A stretch of DNA of 64,000 bases from Microbacteriaceae bacterium VKM Ac-2855 (lineage in GTDB: Bacteria > Actinomycetota > Actinomycetes > Actinomycetales > Microbacteriaceae), in the NCBI GenBank assembly GCA_013204985.1, contig JABMLG010000003.1, positions 496,001-560,000 of the forward strand. The letters are read 5' to 3'. A program made the position numbers and the translations under genes. Below the pieces are notes generated by a model. It was not told where the DNA came from and did no database searches. It saw only the letters and a program-made list of their open reading frames with translations. Positions within the stretch are counted from its first letter, which is position 1; every line of letters starts with the position of its first letter. Below are positions 8,557 through 16,811 of this stretch, in pieces.

Positions 8557-8853
8557 GTGTCGGTGTCCATCAAGCCGCTCGAAGATCGCATCGTCATCAA
8601 GCAGGTCGAGGCGGAGCAGGTGACCGCATCCGGTCTCGTCATCCCCGACACCGCCAAGGAGAAGCCCCAGGAGGGCGAAGTCGTCGCCGTCGGCCCCGGC
8701 CGCATCGACGACAACGGCAACCGCGTGCCGCTCGACGTCGCCGTCGGCGACAAGGTGATCTACTCCAAGTACGGCGGAACCGAGGTCAAGTTCGGCGGCG
8801 AAGACCTGCTGGTCCTCTCCGCTCGCGACGTGCTCGCGGTCGTCGTCCGCTAG
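8557..8853 (+). CDS. groES: Co-chaperonin GroES (Hsp10)
   Basis: 98 aa, full length. GroES forms the heptameric lid of the GroEL folding chamber in the cytoplasm. [13 protein letters not shown] begins the typical beta barrel, [19 protein letters not shown] is the mobile loop region and [17 protein letters not shown] the conserved C-terminal half. The GTG gives SVSIKPLED; an upstream in-frame GTG inside the CIRCE operator is not credible as a start. No groEL follows: the gene ends in a terminator and hairpin array, so it is monocistronic here. Confidence 0.97.
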   Translation: MSVSIKPLEDRIVIKQVEAEQVTASGLVIPDTAKEKPQEGEVVAVGPGRIDDNGNRVPLDVAVGDKVIYSKYGGTEVKFGGEDLLVLSARDVLAVVVR

Positions 8854-8874
8854 TTCGACGCGTTCTTCTCGGCG

Positions 8875-9080
8875 AAGTCCGGTGGCCAAAGAGGCCACCG
8901 GACTTCTCTGTTTCCGGGGCGCGTGGCGCGTGGCCCAAGGGGCCACCCGGCTTCTCTGTTTCCGGGGCGCGGCCGGTGGCCGAAGAGGCCACCGGACTTC
9001 TCTGTTTCCGGGGCGCGTGGCGCGTGGCCCACGGGACCACCCGGCTTCTCTGTTTCCGGGGCGGGGCCGGTGGCCGAAGC
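8875..9080. repeat. Tandem array of hairpins after groES; first unit is a terminator
   Basis: The first element is a perfect 13-bp stem (8875-8887 with 8893-8905, loop AAAGA) followed by TTCTCTGTTTCC, and would terminate groES. The segment TTCTCTGTTTCCGGGGCG then recurs at 8904, 8952, 8998 and 9046 (spacing 48, 46, 48). Each copy is preceded by a GTGGCC...GGCCAC type hairpin, giving a 94-bp higher-order unit present twice. All frames through the array give only low-complexity peptides, so it is not read as coding. It fills most of the 327 bases between groES and rarD. Confidence 0.85.
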
Positions 9081-9167
9081 GGCGGGACGCCGGTCCGCTG
9101 CGCACACGGTGGCATCGAATGCACGCTGCAGGGCAGGAATGCGCGGTCGACGAACCGTGCGCTCGCG

Positions 9168-9173
9168 TAGCGT
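9168..9173 (+). promoter_or_regulatory. Candidate -10 box for leaderless rarD
   Basis: TAGCGT is followed by 7 bases and the GTG at 9181. It is weaker than the other examples, since TAGCGT is common in GC-rich DNA. Confidence 0.3.
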
Positions 9174-9180
9174 CGAAGCC

Positions 9181-10170
9181 GTGACCACCGACCCGAACCG
9201 CACCCCGACCGACGAGATCCTGCCTGGAGCGCTCGAGGGAGAGGGTGTCGAGGCCGCAGCCGCCGATTCGGCGGGTCGCCTGTCGTCATCCGGACTGTGG
9301 TTCGGTTTCGGCGCCTACCTGCTCTGGGGCGCGATGCCGCTCTACTTCCTCGCCATGGCGCCCGCCAACGCGTTCGAGATCGTCGCGTTCCGCGTGCTGT
9401 TCTCGCTGGTGTTCTGCGTGATCCTGCTCACCGTCACTCGCGCCTGGCACGCCTTCGGCCGCCTCCTGCGCGAGCCCCGGTTGTTCTGGATCATGGGGCT
9501 GGCCGGAGCATTGATCTACGCGAACTGGCAGATCTACGTGATCGCGACCACCACCGGGCACGTGATCGAGGCCGCCCTGGGCTACTTCATCAACCCGTTG
9601 GTGACCGTTCTGCTGGGTGTCTTCGTGCTGAGGGAGCGGCTTCGGCCTGCGCAGTGGATCGCGATGGCGATCAGCGTCGCCGCCGTCCTGGTGATCGCGA
9701 TCGGCTACGGGCAGTTCCCGTGGGTGTCGCTCGGCCTGGCGTTCTCCTTCGGCCTGTACAGCCTGGTGAAGAACAAGGTCGGCGGGCGAGCGGATGCGGT
9801 CGGTGGTCTGACGATGGAGACGCTCTGGCTGACCCCGCTGTCGATCGTGCAGCTGATCGTGGTGAGTCAGCTCGTCGGCCTCACGGTCGTCTCGGAGGGG
9901 ATCGGCCACACGCTCATCCTGGCCTCGGCCGGTATCGTCACCGCGGTGCCGCTGCTCATGTTCGCCGGCGCGGCGCGGCGCCTCCCGCTGTCGATCGTCG
10001 GCTTCATCCAGTACCTCACCCCGATCCTGCAGTTCTTGGTCGGTGCCTTCGTGCTGCGTGAGGCCATGCCGCCCGAGCGCTGGCTCGGCTTCGCCCTGGT
10101 CTGGCTCGCTCTGATCGTCTTCTCGGTCGACCTCGTGCGCGCCGAGCACCGCCGCCGCTCGCCGGCCTGA
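9181..10170 (+). CDS. rarD: EamA-family transporter RarD
   Basis: 329 aa inner-membrane protein of the drug/metabolite transporter superfamily. After a polar 30-residue N-terminus, about ten hydrophobic helices follow. Recognisable RarD segments are GFGAYLLWGAMPLYF, ANWQIYVIATTTGHVIEAALGYFINPL and FGLYSLVKNK. The substrate is not established for the family. The GTG start is chosen because the frame upstream runs through the hairpin array and gives only repeat-derived peptide. Confidence 0.9.
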   Translation: MTTDPNRTPTDEILPGALEGEGVEAAAADSAGRLSSSGLWFGFGAYLLWGAMPLYFLAMAPANAFEIVAFRVLFSLVFCVILLTVTRAWHAFGRLLREPRLFWIMGLAGALIYANWQIYVIATTTGHVIEAALGYFINPLVTVLLGVFVLRERLRPAQWIAMAISVAAVLVIAIGYGQFPWVSLGLAFSFGLYSLVKNKVGGRADAVGGLTMETLWLTPLSIVQLIVVSQLVGLTVVSEGIGHTLILASAGIVTAVPLLMFAGAARRLPLSIVGFIQYLTPILQFLVGAFVLREAMPPERWLGFALVWLALIVFSVDLVRAEHRRRSPA

Positions 10171-10174
10171 GCAG

Positions 10175-10228
10175 CCTGCGCGGCGCCCCCATCCTGCGCG
10201 GCGCCCCCAGCCTGCGCGGCGCCGCCAT
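10175..10228. repeat. 18-bp tandem repeat, three copies
   Basis: Three units of CCTGCGCGGCGCCCCCAT and close variants (10175-10192, 10193-10210, 10211-10228). A partial fourth merges into the palindromic repeat that follows. It is non-coding and lies just after the rarD stop. Confidence 0.85.
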
Positions 10229-10306
10229 CCTGCGAGGGACCCCTCCTGTGCGCGTCGGACCCCCTCCGGGAGGGTCCCTCGCGCACAGGAGGGGTCCCTC
10301 GCAGGA
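10228..10306. repeat. Palindromic intergenic repeat, copy A
   Basis: Perfect 27-bp arms at 10228-10254 and 10280-10306, with a smaller GGACCC/GGGTCC hairpin in the loop. It lies between convergent rarD and the lipoprotein gene, where it could act as a two-way terminator. The core GCGAGGGACCCCTCCT also appears in copies near 22.6 and 55.0 kb, and in diverged form near 21.5 kb. Confidence 0.9.
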
Positions 10307-10321
10307 GGGCGGTGGGGCGGG

Positions 10322-10873
10322 TCAGCTCGCGACGCCGGAGAGCGAGCCGGTGGTCTTCTCTCCCTGGAGGGTGATCAAGCAGTTGATGGTGCGGTCACCC
10401 TCGTCCCAGCTCCCGGAGGTCGGGTAGTAGTAGCTGAAGTCGTACTGCGAGCTCTGGTAGTCGAGGCCGACGAAGGTCTCGAAGGCGGTGGTGCACTCGG
10501 TCTCGGCCTGGTCCCACAGTGCCTGCTCCTCGGGGTAGGCGTCGGCCTCCGGCACGGTGAGGTTCGCGAAGACCTCGAAGTCGTGCGGCTCGGTGCACGG
10601 CACCGTCGGGACGGAGGTGACCTCGGTCTCCGCGTCCTCGGCGGAGGAGAGGGTGGTGTCGTCGAGGCAGTCGCCGACGCTGAGGCTGAACACGTCCGTC
10701 GTGCCGCCCTCGGTGATCTCGCCGGTCTCGGTGTCGCGCGTCTCGCCCTTCGGGATCAGCGACTGGATGGCGCTGCATCCGCTCAACGTGATCGTCAACG
10801 CCCCGGCGGCGGCGACGATCGCGGCCCCGTGCGTCCAGCGGCGGCGGACGCTGCTCGTGCTCATGGTGTTCAT
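10322..10873 (-). CDS. Septum formation family lipoprotein
   Basis: 183 aa. The signal peptide has a basic start (RRRW), a hydrophobic core and a lipobox LSGC with the lipidated Cys at about residue 33. The mature part contains LSVGDCLDD, VPTVPCTEPHDFEVFA and DRTINCLITLQG. This matches the actinobacterial septum-formation domain, in which paired cysteines frame a PHxxEV motif. It is probably anchored on the outer face of the membrane. The molecular role is unclear, and the family name comes from one early description. Alternative start four codons in. Confidence 0.82.
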   Translation of the reverse strand: MNTMSTSSVRRRWTHGAAIVAAAGALTITLSGCSAIQSLIPKGETRDTETGEITEGGTTDVFSLSVGDCLDDTTLSSAEDAETEVTSVPTVPCTEPHDFEVFANLTVPEADAYPEEQALWDQAETECTTAFETFVGLDYQSSQYDFSYYYPTSGSWDEGDRTINCLITLQGEKTTGSLSGVAS

Positions 10874-11112
10874 CGTGCTCCCCTACGCATGTCGATCGAC
10901 TCACGATAAACCCGGCTCGCATCCAGCCGAAAGCCCGCGCAAAGCATCGCGATCAGGCCACGAATCGAGAAGTGGTCACGAATGTAACGATTCGGTCGCT
11001 TTACACGCCCGTAACACGGCTGCATTGTTCGGGGCCGTTTGGGAGGTTACGTTGGCACGACGGCAGCCTTCGGCGTGCCGTGAAAACCACCAATCACATT
11101 TCAAGGAGCAAC

Positions 11113-12393
11113 ATGGGCGTTTTCGCGAAGGCCGGCAAGGCCTCTGGCGCACGGTCCCTCCGCGCGGTTCTCGGCGGGGTGGCCATTCTCGGCGCCAGCG
11201 CGCTGGTCCTGACCGGCTGCTCGAGCAGCGGCGGTACGGACACGAGCTCGTCGGGAGACCTCTCCCTCAAGATCGGCACGATCCTCCCGCAGACCGGCAC
11301 GCTCGCCGTGCTCGGCCCGCCCGAGATCGCGGGTGTGGACCTGGCGGTCAAGGACATCAACGACGCGGCCGCCGGTATCACCGTCGACGTCGAGCAGAAG
11401 GACTCCGGCGACACCTCGACCGACATTGCGACCCAGTCGGCGACCTCGCTGCTGGCCGATGGCGTCACCGCGATCGTCGGCGCAGCGTCCTCGGGTGTCT
11501 CGAAGACCTTCATCGACCAGGTCACCAGCGCCGAGGTCATCCAGATCTCGCCCGCCAACACCTCGCCCGACTTCACCGACTACGACGACGGCGGCTACTA
11601 CTGGCGTACCGCTCCGTCCGACGTTCTGCAGGGCCGCATCCTCGGCAACAAGATCCTGGCGGACGGCAAGACCAACGTCTCGATCCTGTACATGAACGAC
11701 GCGTACGGCACCGGCCTCGAGAAGAACATCAAGGAGACCCTCGAGCAGGGCGGCGCGACCGTCGGCGCCGAGGAGATCTTCGAGCCGGCTTCGACCGACT
11801 TCAACTCGGCCCTCACCACGGTTCTGGCCACCAACCCCGACGCACTCGTCGTGATCTCGTTCGACGAGATCAAGACCATCGCGGAGCAGCTCGCGGCGAA
11901 GGGCTTCGACTTCTCGAAGCTCTACGGCACGGACGGCAACTACGGTGTCATCGGCGAAGCCGACACGAACGTCGACATCGCCGGCGCTCAGTTCACCAAC
12001 CCGGGTGTCCAGGCCTCGACCGACTTCCAGGACAAGCTCCAGGCACTGGTCAAGGAGCAGGGCAACGACGAACTGACGGTGTTCTCCTACGCTCCTGAGT
12101 CGTACGACGCAACGGTCCTCCTCGCCCTCGCGGCGCTGCAGGGCGGCGCGACCGACGGCCCGACGCTGAAGGACAACCTGATGTCGGTCTCCGAGGGTGG
12201 CGAGAAGTGCACCACCTTCGCCGACTGCGCGGCTCTCATCGCCGACGGCACCGACATCGACTACGACGGACTCTCGGGCCCGATCAGCTTCGATGACAAC
12301 GGTGACCCCAGCGAGGCGTCCGTGTCGATCTACAAGTACTCCACCGGCAACGTGACCTCCTTCGAGGAGACCGTCGACGGCAAGCTCGACTAA
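11113..12393 (+). CDS. Branched-chain amino acid ABC transporter substrate-binding lipoprotein (LivJ-like)
   Basis: 426 aa. The signal peptide ends in a lipobox LTGC (Cys near 37), then a Ser/Gly linker. A periplasmic-binding fold of the LivJ type follows: IGTILPQTGTLAVLGPPEIAGVDLAVKDIN, the VTAIVGAASSGVSK hinge region and QISPANTSPDF. The start is set by AAGGAG 4 bases before the ATG; the frame runs upstream without homology. The permease and ATPase genes of the same kind of system lie on the opposite strand at 14.0-18.3 kb and are the likely partners. The ligand is inferred to be branched-chain or related amino acids. Confidence 0.9.
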   Translation: MGVFAKAGKASGARSLRAVLGGVAILGASALVLTGCSSSGGTDTSSSGDLSLKIGTILPQTGTLAVLGPPEIAGVDLAVKDINDAAAGITVDVEQKDSGDTSTDIATQSATSLLADGVTAIVGAASSGVSKTFIDQVTSAEVIQISPANTSPDFTDYDDGGYYWRTAPSDVLQGRILGNKILADGKTNVSILYMNDAYGTGLEKNIKETLEQGGATVGAEEIFEPASTDFNSALTTVLATNPDALVVISFDEIKTIAEQLAAKGFDFSKLYGTDGNYGVIGEADTNVDIAGAQFTNPGVQASTDFQDKLQALVKEQGNDELTVFSYAPESYDATVLLALAALQGGATDGPTLKDNLMSVSEGGEKCTTFADCAALIADGTDIDYDGLSGPISFDDNGDPSEASVSIYKYSTGNVTSFEETVDGKLD

Positions 12394-12428
12394 GCACTCC
12401 GAAACACCGGCTGCACAGCACGGCCGCA

Positions 12429-12460
12429 GAAAGGCCCCGATCCTCGGATCGGGGCCTTTC
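12429..12460. terminator. Terminator after the LivJ-like gene
   Basis: A perfect 14-bp stem (12429-12442 with 12447-12460) and a CTCG tetraloop, 36 bases after the stop. The arms end in AAAGG/CCTTTC, so it may act in both directions. Confidence 0.85.
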
Positions 12461-12516
12461 CGTGTGCACTGCGCTGATGGTCCGTGTGCACTGCGCGATG
12501 CGGTGCCGTGGACGCA

Positions 12517-12550
12517 CGAATGCCGCCGTTCCCTGGAACGGCGGCATTCG
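12517..12550. terminator. Hairpin downstream of the small gene at 12609-12818
   Basis: A perfect 16-bp inverted repeat (12517-12532 with 12535-12550). It lies 59 bases past the stop of the minus-strand small gene and is placed to terminate it. Confidence 0.65.
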
Positions 12551-12608
12551 GCGAGGCGACCGGCGGCGCGCAGGTGCGGCGCAGCGGGCCGCGGTGTCGG
12601 GGTGCTGC

Positions 12609-12818
12609 TCAGCCGGCGCGCAGCTCGGTGTGTGCGAGTTCTTCGCTGAGCCGGTAGGTGACGAAGGATCGGCTGAAGCTGCGCCGCTTGCCGCCGACGC
12701 TATCGGCGATCACCACCTGCGCGTACACGCCGATCACGCGCCACGTCAGCGGGTCGTTGAAGGCTCCCGAGTGGAATGTGTCACCGATCTCGATCGGAGC
12801 GGGGATGTAGTTCGTCAT
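12609..12818 (-). CDS. Small conserved-looking hypothetical protein
   Basis: 69 aa, not recognised. It reads MTNYIPAPIEIGDTF, then WRVIGVYAQVVIADSVGG and RSFSRSFVTYRL, suggesting a small soluble beta-rich domain with no signal peptide or membrane helix. The ATG has a weak AGGG about 10 bases upstream. Support for a real gene: its own hairpin terminator, and inverted repeats in the upstream region. Composition and length alone would not prove coding. Confidence 0.55.
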   Translation of the reverse strand: MTNYIPAPIEIGDTFHSGAFNDPLTWRVIGVYAQVVIADSVGGKRRSFSRSFVTYRLSEELAHTELRAG

Positions 12819-12882
12819 GTCCGTGACCCTTCGGTGCGTGGGCTGAAGCAGCAGTGCGGACCCGCGCTCGGATCGAGCGAGG

Positions 12883-12900
12883 ATCTCTCGATTAAGAGAT
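12883..12900. promoter_or_regulatory. Inverted repeats upstream of the small gene
   Basis: ATCTCT-N6-AGAGAT at 12883-12900 is adjacent to a second inverted repeat CGCTCG-GAT-CGAGCG (12865-12879). They lie 47-82 bases before the start of the minus-strand small gene and could be operator sites. No known consensus is matched. Confidence 0.35.
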
Positions 12901-13087
12901 GGTGAACTCTCCGGATGATGACGCCGAGCCTGCTCGGAACCTTCGTCCGTGAAGGGGAGCAGTCGCGCGACCTGCCGTGTTCCGCCCCCGGTGTAGTGAC
13001 GACGTTACGGTAGAGACGCCGCGACACCCGTCCCTCGAACGGGGATGGTGAGCCGGAAGAATCACTCGCTTTGACGCGACCCGAGGA

Positions 13088-13939
13088 TCACTCCCAGCCG
13101 CAGGAGTCGCGCGCGATGAAGTCGTAGAATTCGCCTCGGACTTGCGTGCTGACCGGGATGTAGAAGACTCCCGTCGTGCCCGCATCCGTCGTGACCGTGA
13201 GCGGGAAGAACGTGCCGCGCTTGTCCTCCGACACCGTGTGCGTGTTGCAGTTGTTGGGCACGACATCGAGTGTGAGCACGACGGATTCGGAACCGGCGGC
13301 GAAGCTGCGACCCACGGGCCACGTCGTCGCCCCCGACGCGGGGCGCAGCAGCACGGTGCCGCCCACCGACGCGACGGCGACCGATCCGGCACCCCCCGTC
13401 GGGGTGAAGGTGATGTCGAGTCGCGCGGTCGCCACGCCGCCGATGTCCACGACCCGCAACGCATCCGCCGGTGTCACCGTCAGCGTCTTCGCGACGGTGT
13501 CGGCGAGGCAGTCCTGGGCGCTGATCCGGGCGATGCTGTCGAAGGGATCGGCGGGCTCGACGGTAGCGACCCCCGAGCGGCCGGAGGCGGTGTAGGCCAC
13601 TCGAACGGTGGTCGTCGGAGTCGCCACGTCGCAGGCGGTCGTGTCGAGTTGCACCCGCAACGCCTTCGTCGTGCCCGCGGGTACCTCCACCGGCTCCTCC
13701 GTGATCGCCGGGGCCTCGAAGGCCTCCGAATCCAGTCGCGCCTCGAAAACCTCGAACGGCGCGGCCGTGTCGTTGGTGATCCGGAGCTCCATGCGGCGGG
13801 GTCCGTAGTCGTCGCGGTTCTGCTGGATCGCTACGGAGACGCCGCGCGGCAGGGTGTCGGCGACGGAGGCGCATCCGCTGAGTAGACCCGCGGCGGTCGC
13901 GACGACGACGGTGGCGGTGGCGAGACGGGAGTGACGCAT
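13088..13939 (-). CDS. Hypothetical lipoprotein
   Basis: 283 aa. The signal peptide MRHSRLATATVVVATAAGLL is followed by lipobox LSGC (Cys23), so the protein is probably membrane-anchored outside the cell. The mature part is beta-rich, with repeated segments of the VxVxAGTTKALRVQLDT and VTPADALRVVDIGG kind and four cysteines (in ACDVA, DCLAD, NNCNTH and SCGWE). These may form disulfides. I do not recognise the family. It is followed on the same strand by a gap and the liv terminator region. Confidence 0.8.
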   Translation of the reverse strand: MRHSRLATATVVVATAAGLLSGCASVADTLPRGVSVAIQQNRDDYGPRRMELRITNDTAAPFEVFEARLDSEAFEAPAITEEPVEVPAGTTKALRVQLDTTACDVATPTTTVRVAYTASGRSGVATVEPADPFDSIARISAQDCLADTVAKTLTVTPADALRVVDIGGVATARLDITFTPTGGAGSVAVASVGGTVLLRPASGATTWPVGRSFAAGSESVVLTLDVVPNNCNTHTVSEDKRGTFFPLTVTTDAGTTGVFYIPVSTQVRGEFYDFIARDSCGWE

Positions 13940-13996
13940 CCTGGACCTCTTTGTGCTCCTGGACCTCTGTGCAGTGCGTGCCTGCGGAGACGACGA

Positions 13997-14026
13997 AGCC
14001 CGCCGACCCGAAGGGTGCGGCGGGCT
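13997..14026 (-). terminator. Terminator of the livHMGF operon
   Basis: A 9-bp stem AGCCCGCCG/CGGCGGGCT with an inner ACCC/GGGT extension (one bulged base), 21 bases past the livF stop. Confidence 0.65.
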
Positions 14027-14046
14027 CCGGATGGGGCAGTCGCGTC

Positions 14047-14804
<758 letters not shown>

Positions 14805-14808
<4 letters not shown>

Positions 14809-15827
14809 TTCGTGTCCTCCTTCGGTTCGGCGGCTGCACTCGTGCCGAAGTCGACGGCGGGGTCCGCCGGCCGCTGGAAGGCGGCGTCGTGCGCGGGGAT
14901 CCCGATACCGGCGGCCTCCGCCTCCTGCTCGACCTCCTCGCGTACGAGCGACGACTCCATGTCCTCGGCGACCGCGAGCTGACCTTCGATCGTGCCCAGG
15001 TCGGTGTCGTGGTGGGCGCCCAGGTAGGCGTCGATGACGGCCTGGTCGTTCATCACGGTCGAGGGCGGGCCCTCGGCGACGACTTTGCCTTCGGCCATCA
15101 CGATCACCCAGTCGGCGATGGTGTTGACCATGTGCATGTCGTGTTCGACGAAGAGCACGGTCATGCCCTCGTCCTTCAGCGCGATGATGTGACCCAGCAG
15201 CGACTGCGTCAGCGCGGGGTTCACCCCGGCCATCGGCTCGTCGAGCATGACCAGCTCGGGGGAGGACATCAGCGCGCGAGCCATCTCGAGCAGCTTCTTC
15301 TGGCCGCCGGAGAGGCTCGAGGCGTAGTCGTCGGCCTTCGTGTCGAGCTTGAACTTCGCGAGCAGCTCCATCGCCCGCTTCTCGATCGCGTCCTCCTCCT
15401 TCGACCACAGGCCCTTGAAGAGCGAGGTGAAGATGTTCTCGCCCTTCTGGCCTTTGGCTCCGAGGAGCATGTTCTCGAGCACGGTCATGCCGCCGAGCGC
15501 CTTGGTGAGCTGGAAGGTGCGCACCATGCCCATCCGCGAGACCTTGAAAGCCGGCACGTTCGCCAGCTTCTTGCCCTTGAAGCTCCAGTTGCCCGTGTTC
15601 GGCTTGTCGAAGCCGGTGAGCAGGTTGAAGAACGTGGTCTTGCCGGCGCCATTCGGGCCGATCAGGGCGGTGATGGATCCGCGGGGGATCTCGACGTGAG
15701 CGACGTCGACCGCGGTCAGACCGCCGAACCGGCGACTGACGCCGTCGGCGACGACGATGGGGTCCTTCTTCTTGACCCCGGGGACGATCGTTTCCTCGGT
15801 GATGTCCGAGACCAGCGTCTTAGGCAA
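14805..15827 (-). CDS. livG: Branched-chain amino acid ABC transporter ATPase LivG, with C-terminal tail
   Basis: 340 aa, longer than the usual 250-260. Walker A GPNGAGKTT is at 57-65, signature LSGGQKK near 160 and Walker B MLDEPMAGVNP near 180; the typical LivG end ...DQAVIDAYLG falls near 272. A further 65 residues rich in Glu and Ala follow (VREEVEQEAEAAG) with no known role. The start appears to be TTG at 15827, with AAGGA 8 bases before it. It overlaps livM by 8 bases. Confidence 0.92.
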
Positions 15828-16806
15828 AATGCAGATCCTTCTTCTTTCCGAAGATGCCCTGTGGTCGGAAGATCACGAGCAGCATGAGGGCTATACCCAC
15901 GATGATGAACCGGATCGGGCCGGTCTGCACGGTGGTGAGGTGGATGATGTCGTTGCTCAGCACGCCGGAGTCGATACCGAGCGTGAGCAGACCATCCGTG
16001 AGGCCGAGGGTCACCCAGAAGATGATCGAGCCCGCGACCGGGCCGAACACCGTCGCGGCGCCACCCAGCAGCATGATGGTGTAGAGGAAGAACGTCAGCT
16101 GCGTGCCGTAGTTGTCGGGCTGCAGCGAGCGGGGCAGGATGAACAGCGCTCCGGCCAGGCCACCGAGCACGCCACCGAGGATCAGCGCCTGGATCTTGTA
16201 CGAGAAGACGTTCTTGCCGAGCGAGCGCACGGCGTCCTCATCCTCGCGGATGCCCTTGATCACGCGACCCCAGGGGCTGCGCATCAGCAGGAACACCATC
16301 AGACAGGCGAGTCCGACGATCGCCCAGCCGACGATGCGCACCCACCACTGGTCCTGGTTGTAGGTCAGGATGCCGACGCCGAAGCGGCCATCCGGCAGCG
16401 GGTTCAGGGCGTTGAACGCCTTGGCCGAGCCGTTGATGCCTTCCGAGCCTCCGGTGACATCCGAGAACTCCGGTGTCTTCACCGATAGCCGGATGATCTC
16501 GGCCGCTGCGATCGTGACGATGGACAGGTAGTCGGCTCTCAGCCGCAGGGTGGGGATACCCAGGATCAGGGCGAACACGGTCGCGGCGACGATGGTGGCC
16601 AGCACCGATCCCCAGAGCGGCCACTCGAACTTGACCGAGGTGATCGCGAAGGCGTATCCGCCGACGGCCATGAAGCCCGCCTGGCCGAAGTTCAGCAGAC
16701 CGGTGAAGCCGAAGTGGATGACGAGGCCGATGGTCGCGAGGGCGTAGGCGGCGGTGGTCGGGTCGAAGATCTGCCCGACGGCGAGCCAGATGAAGTTGAA
16801 GTTCAT
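15820..16806 (-). CDS. livM: Branched-chain amino acid ABC transporter permease LivM
   Basis: 328 aa integral membrane protein with about nine to ten helices. It contains HFGFTGLLNFGQAGFMAVGGYA near the N-terminus and RSLGKNVFSYKIQALILGG in the cytoplasmic coupling region, and ends in LLVIFRPQGIFGKKKDLHFA, as is typical of LivM. The ATG at 16806 (MNFNFIWLAVGQIFD) is 5 bases after the livH stop. A longer frame exists upstream within livH but would add only a polar peptide. Confidence 0.93.
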   Translation of the reverse strand: MNFNFIWLAVGQIFDPTTAAYALATIGLVIHFGFTGLLNFGQAGFMAVGGYAFAITSVKFEWPLWGSVLATIVAATVFALILGIPTLRLRADYLSIVTIAAAEIIRLSVKTPEFSDVTGGSEGINGSAKAFNALNPLPDGRFGVGILTYNQDQWWVRIVGWAIVGLACLMVFLLMRSPWGRVIKGIREDEDAVRSLGKNVFSYKIQALILGGVLGGLAGALFILPRSLQPDNYGTQLTFFLYTIMLLGGAATVFGPVAGSIIFWVTLGLTDGLLTLGIDSGVLSNDIIHLTTVQTGPIRFIIVGIALMLLVIFRPQGIFGKKKDLHFA

Positions 16807-16811
16807 GTTCC

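Noticed and set aside
8875-9080. CRISPR array
   Set aside because: The repeats contain no unique spacers of constant length, are themselves hairpins in a higher-order unit, and no cas gene is near.
8882-9184. Short frames through the hairpin array giving repeated LLCFRGA or APRKQRS peptides
   Set aside because: Their repeats only mirror the DNA repeat; no start signals and no protein features.
10975-11020. GlnR-type nitrogen control box upstream of the LivJ-like gene (GTCAC...GTAAC)
   Set aside because: Half-site spacing is wrong for the known GTnAC-n6 pattern and the second half is degenerate.
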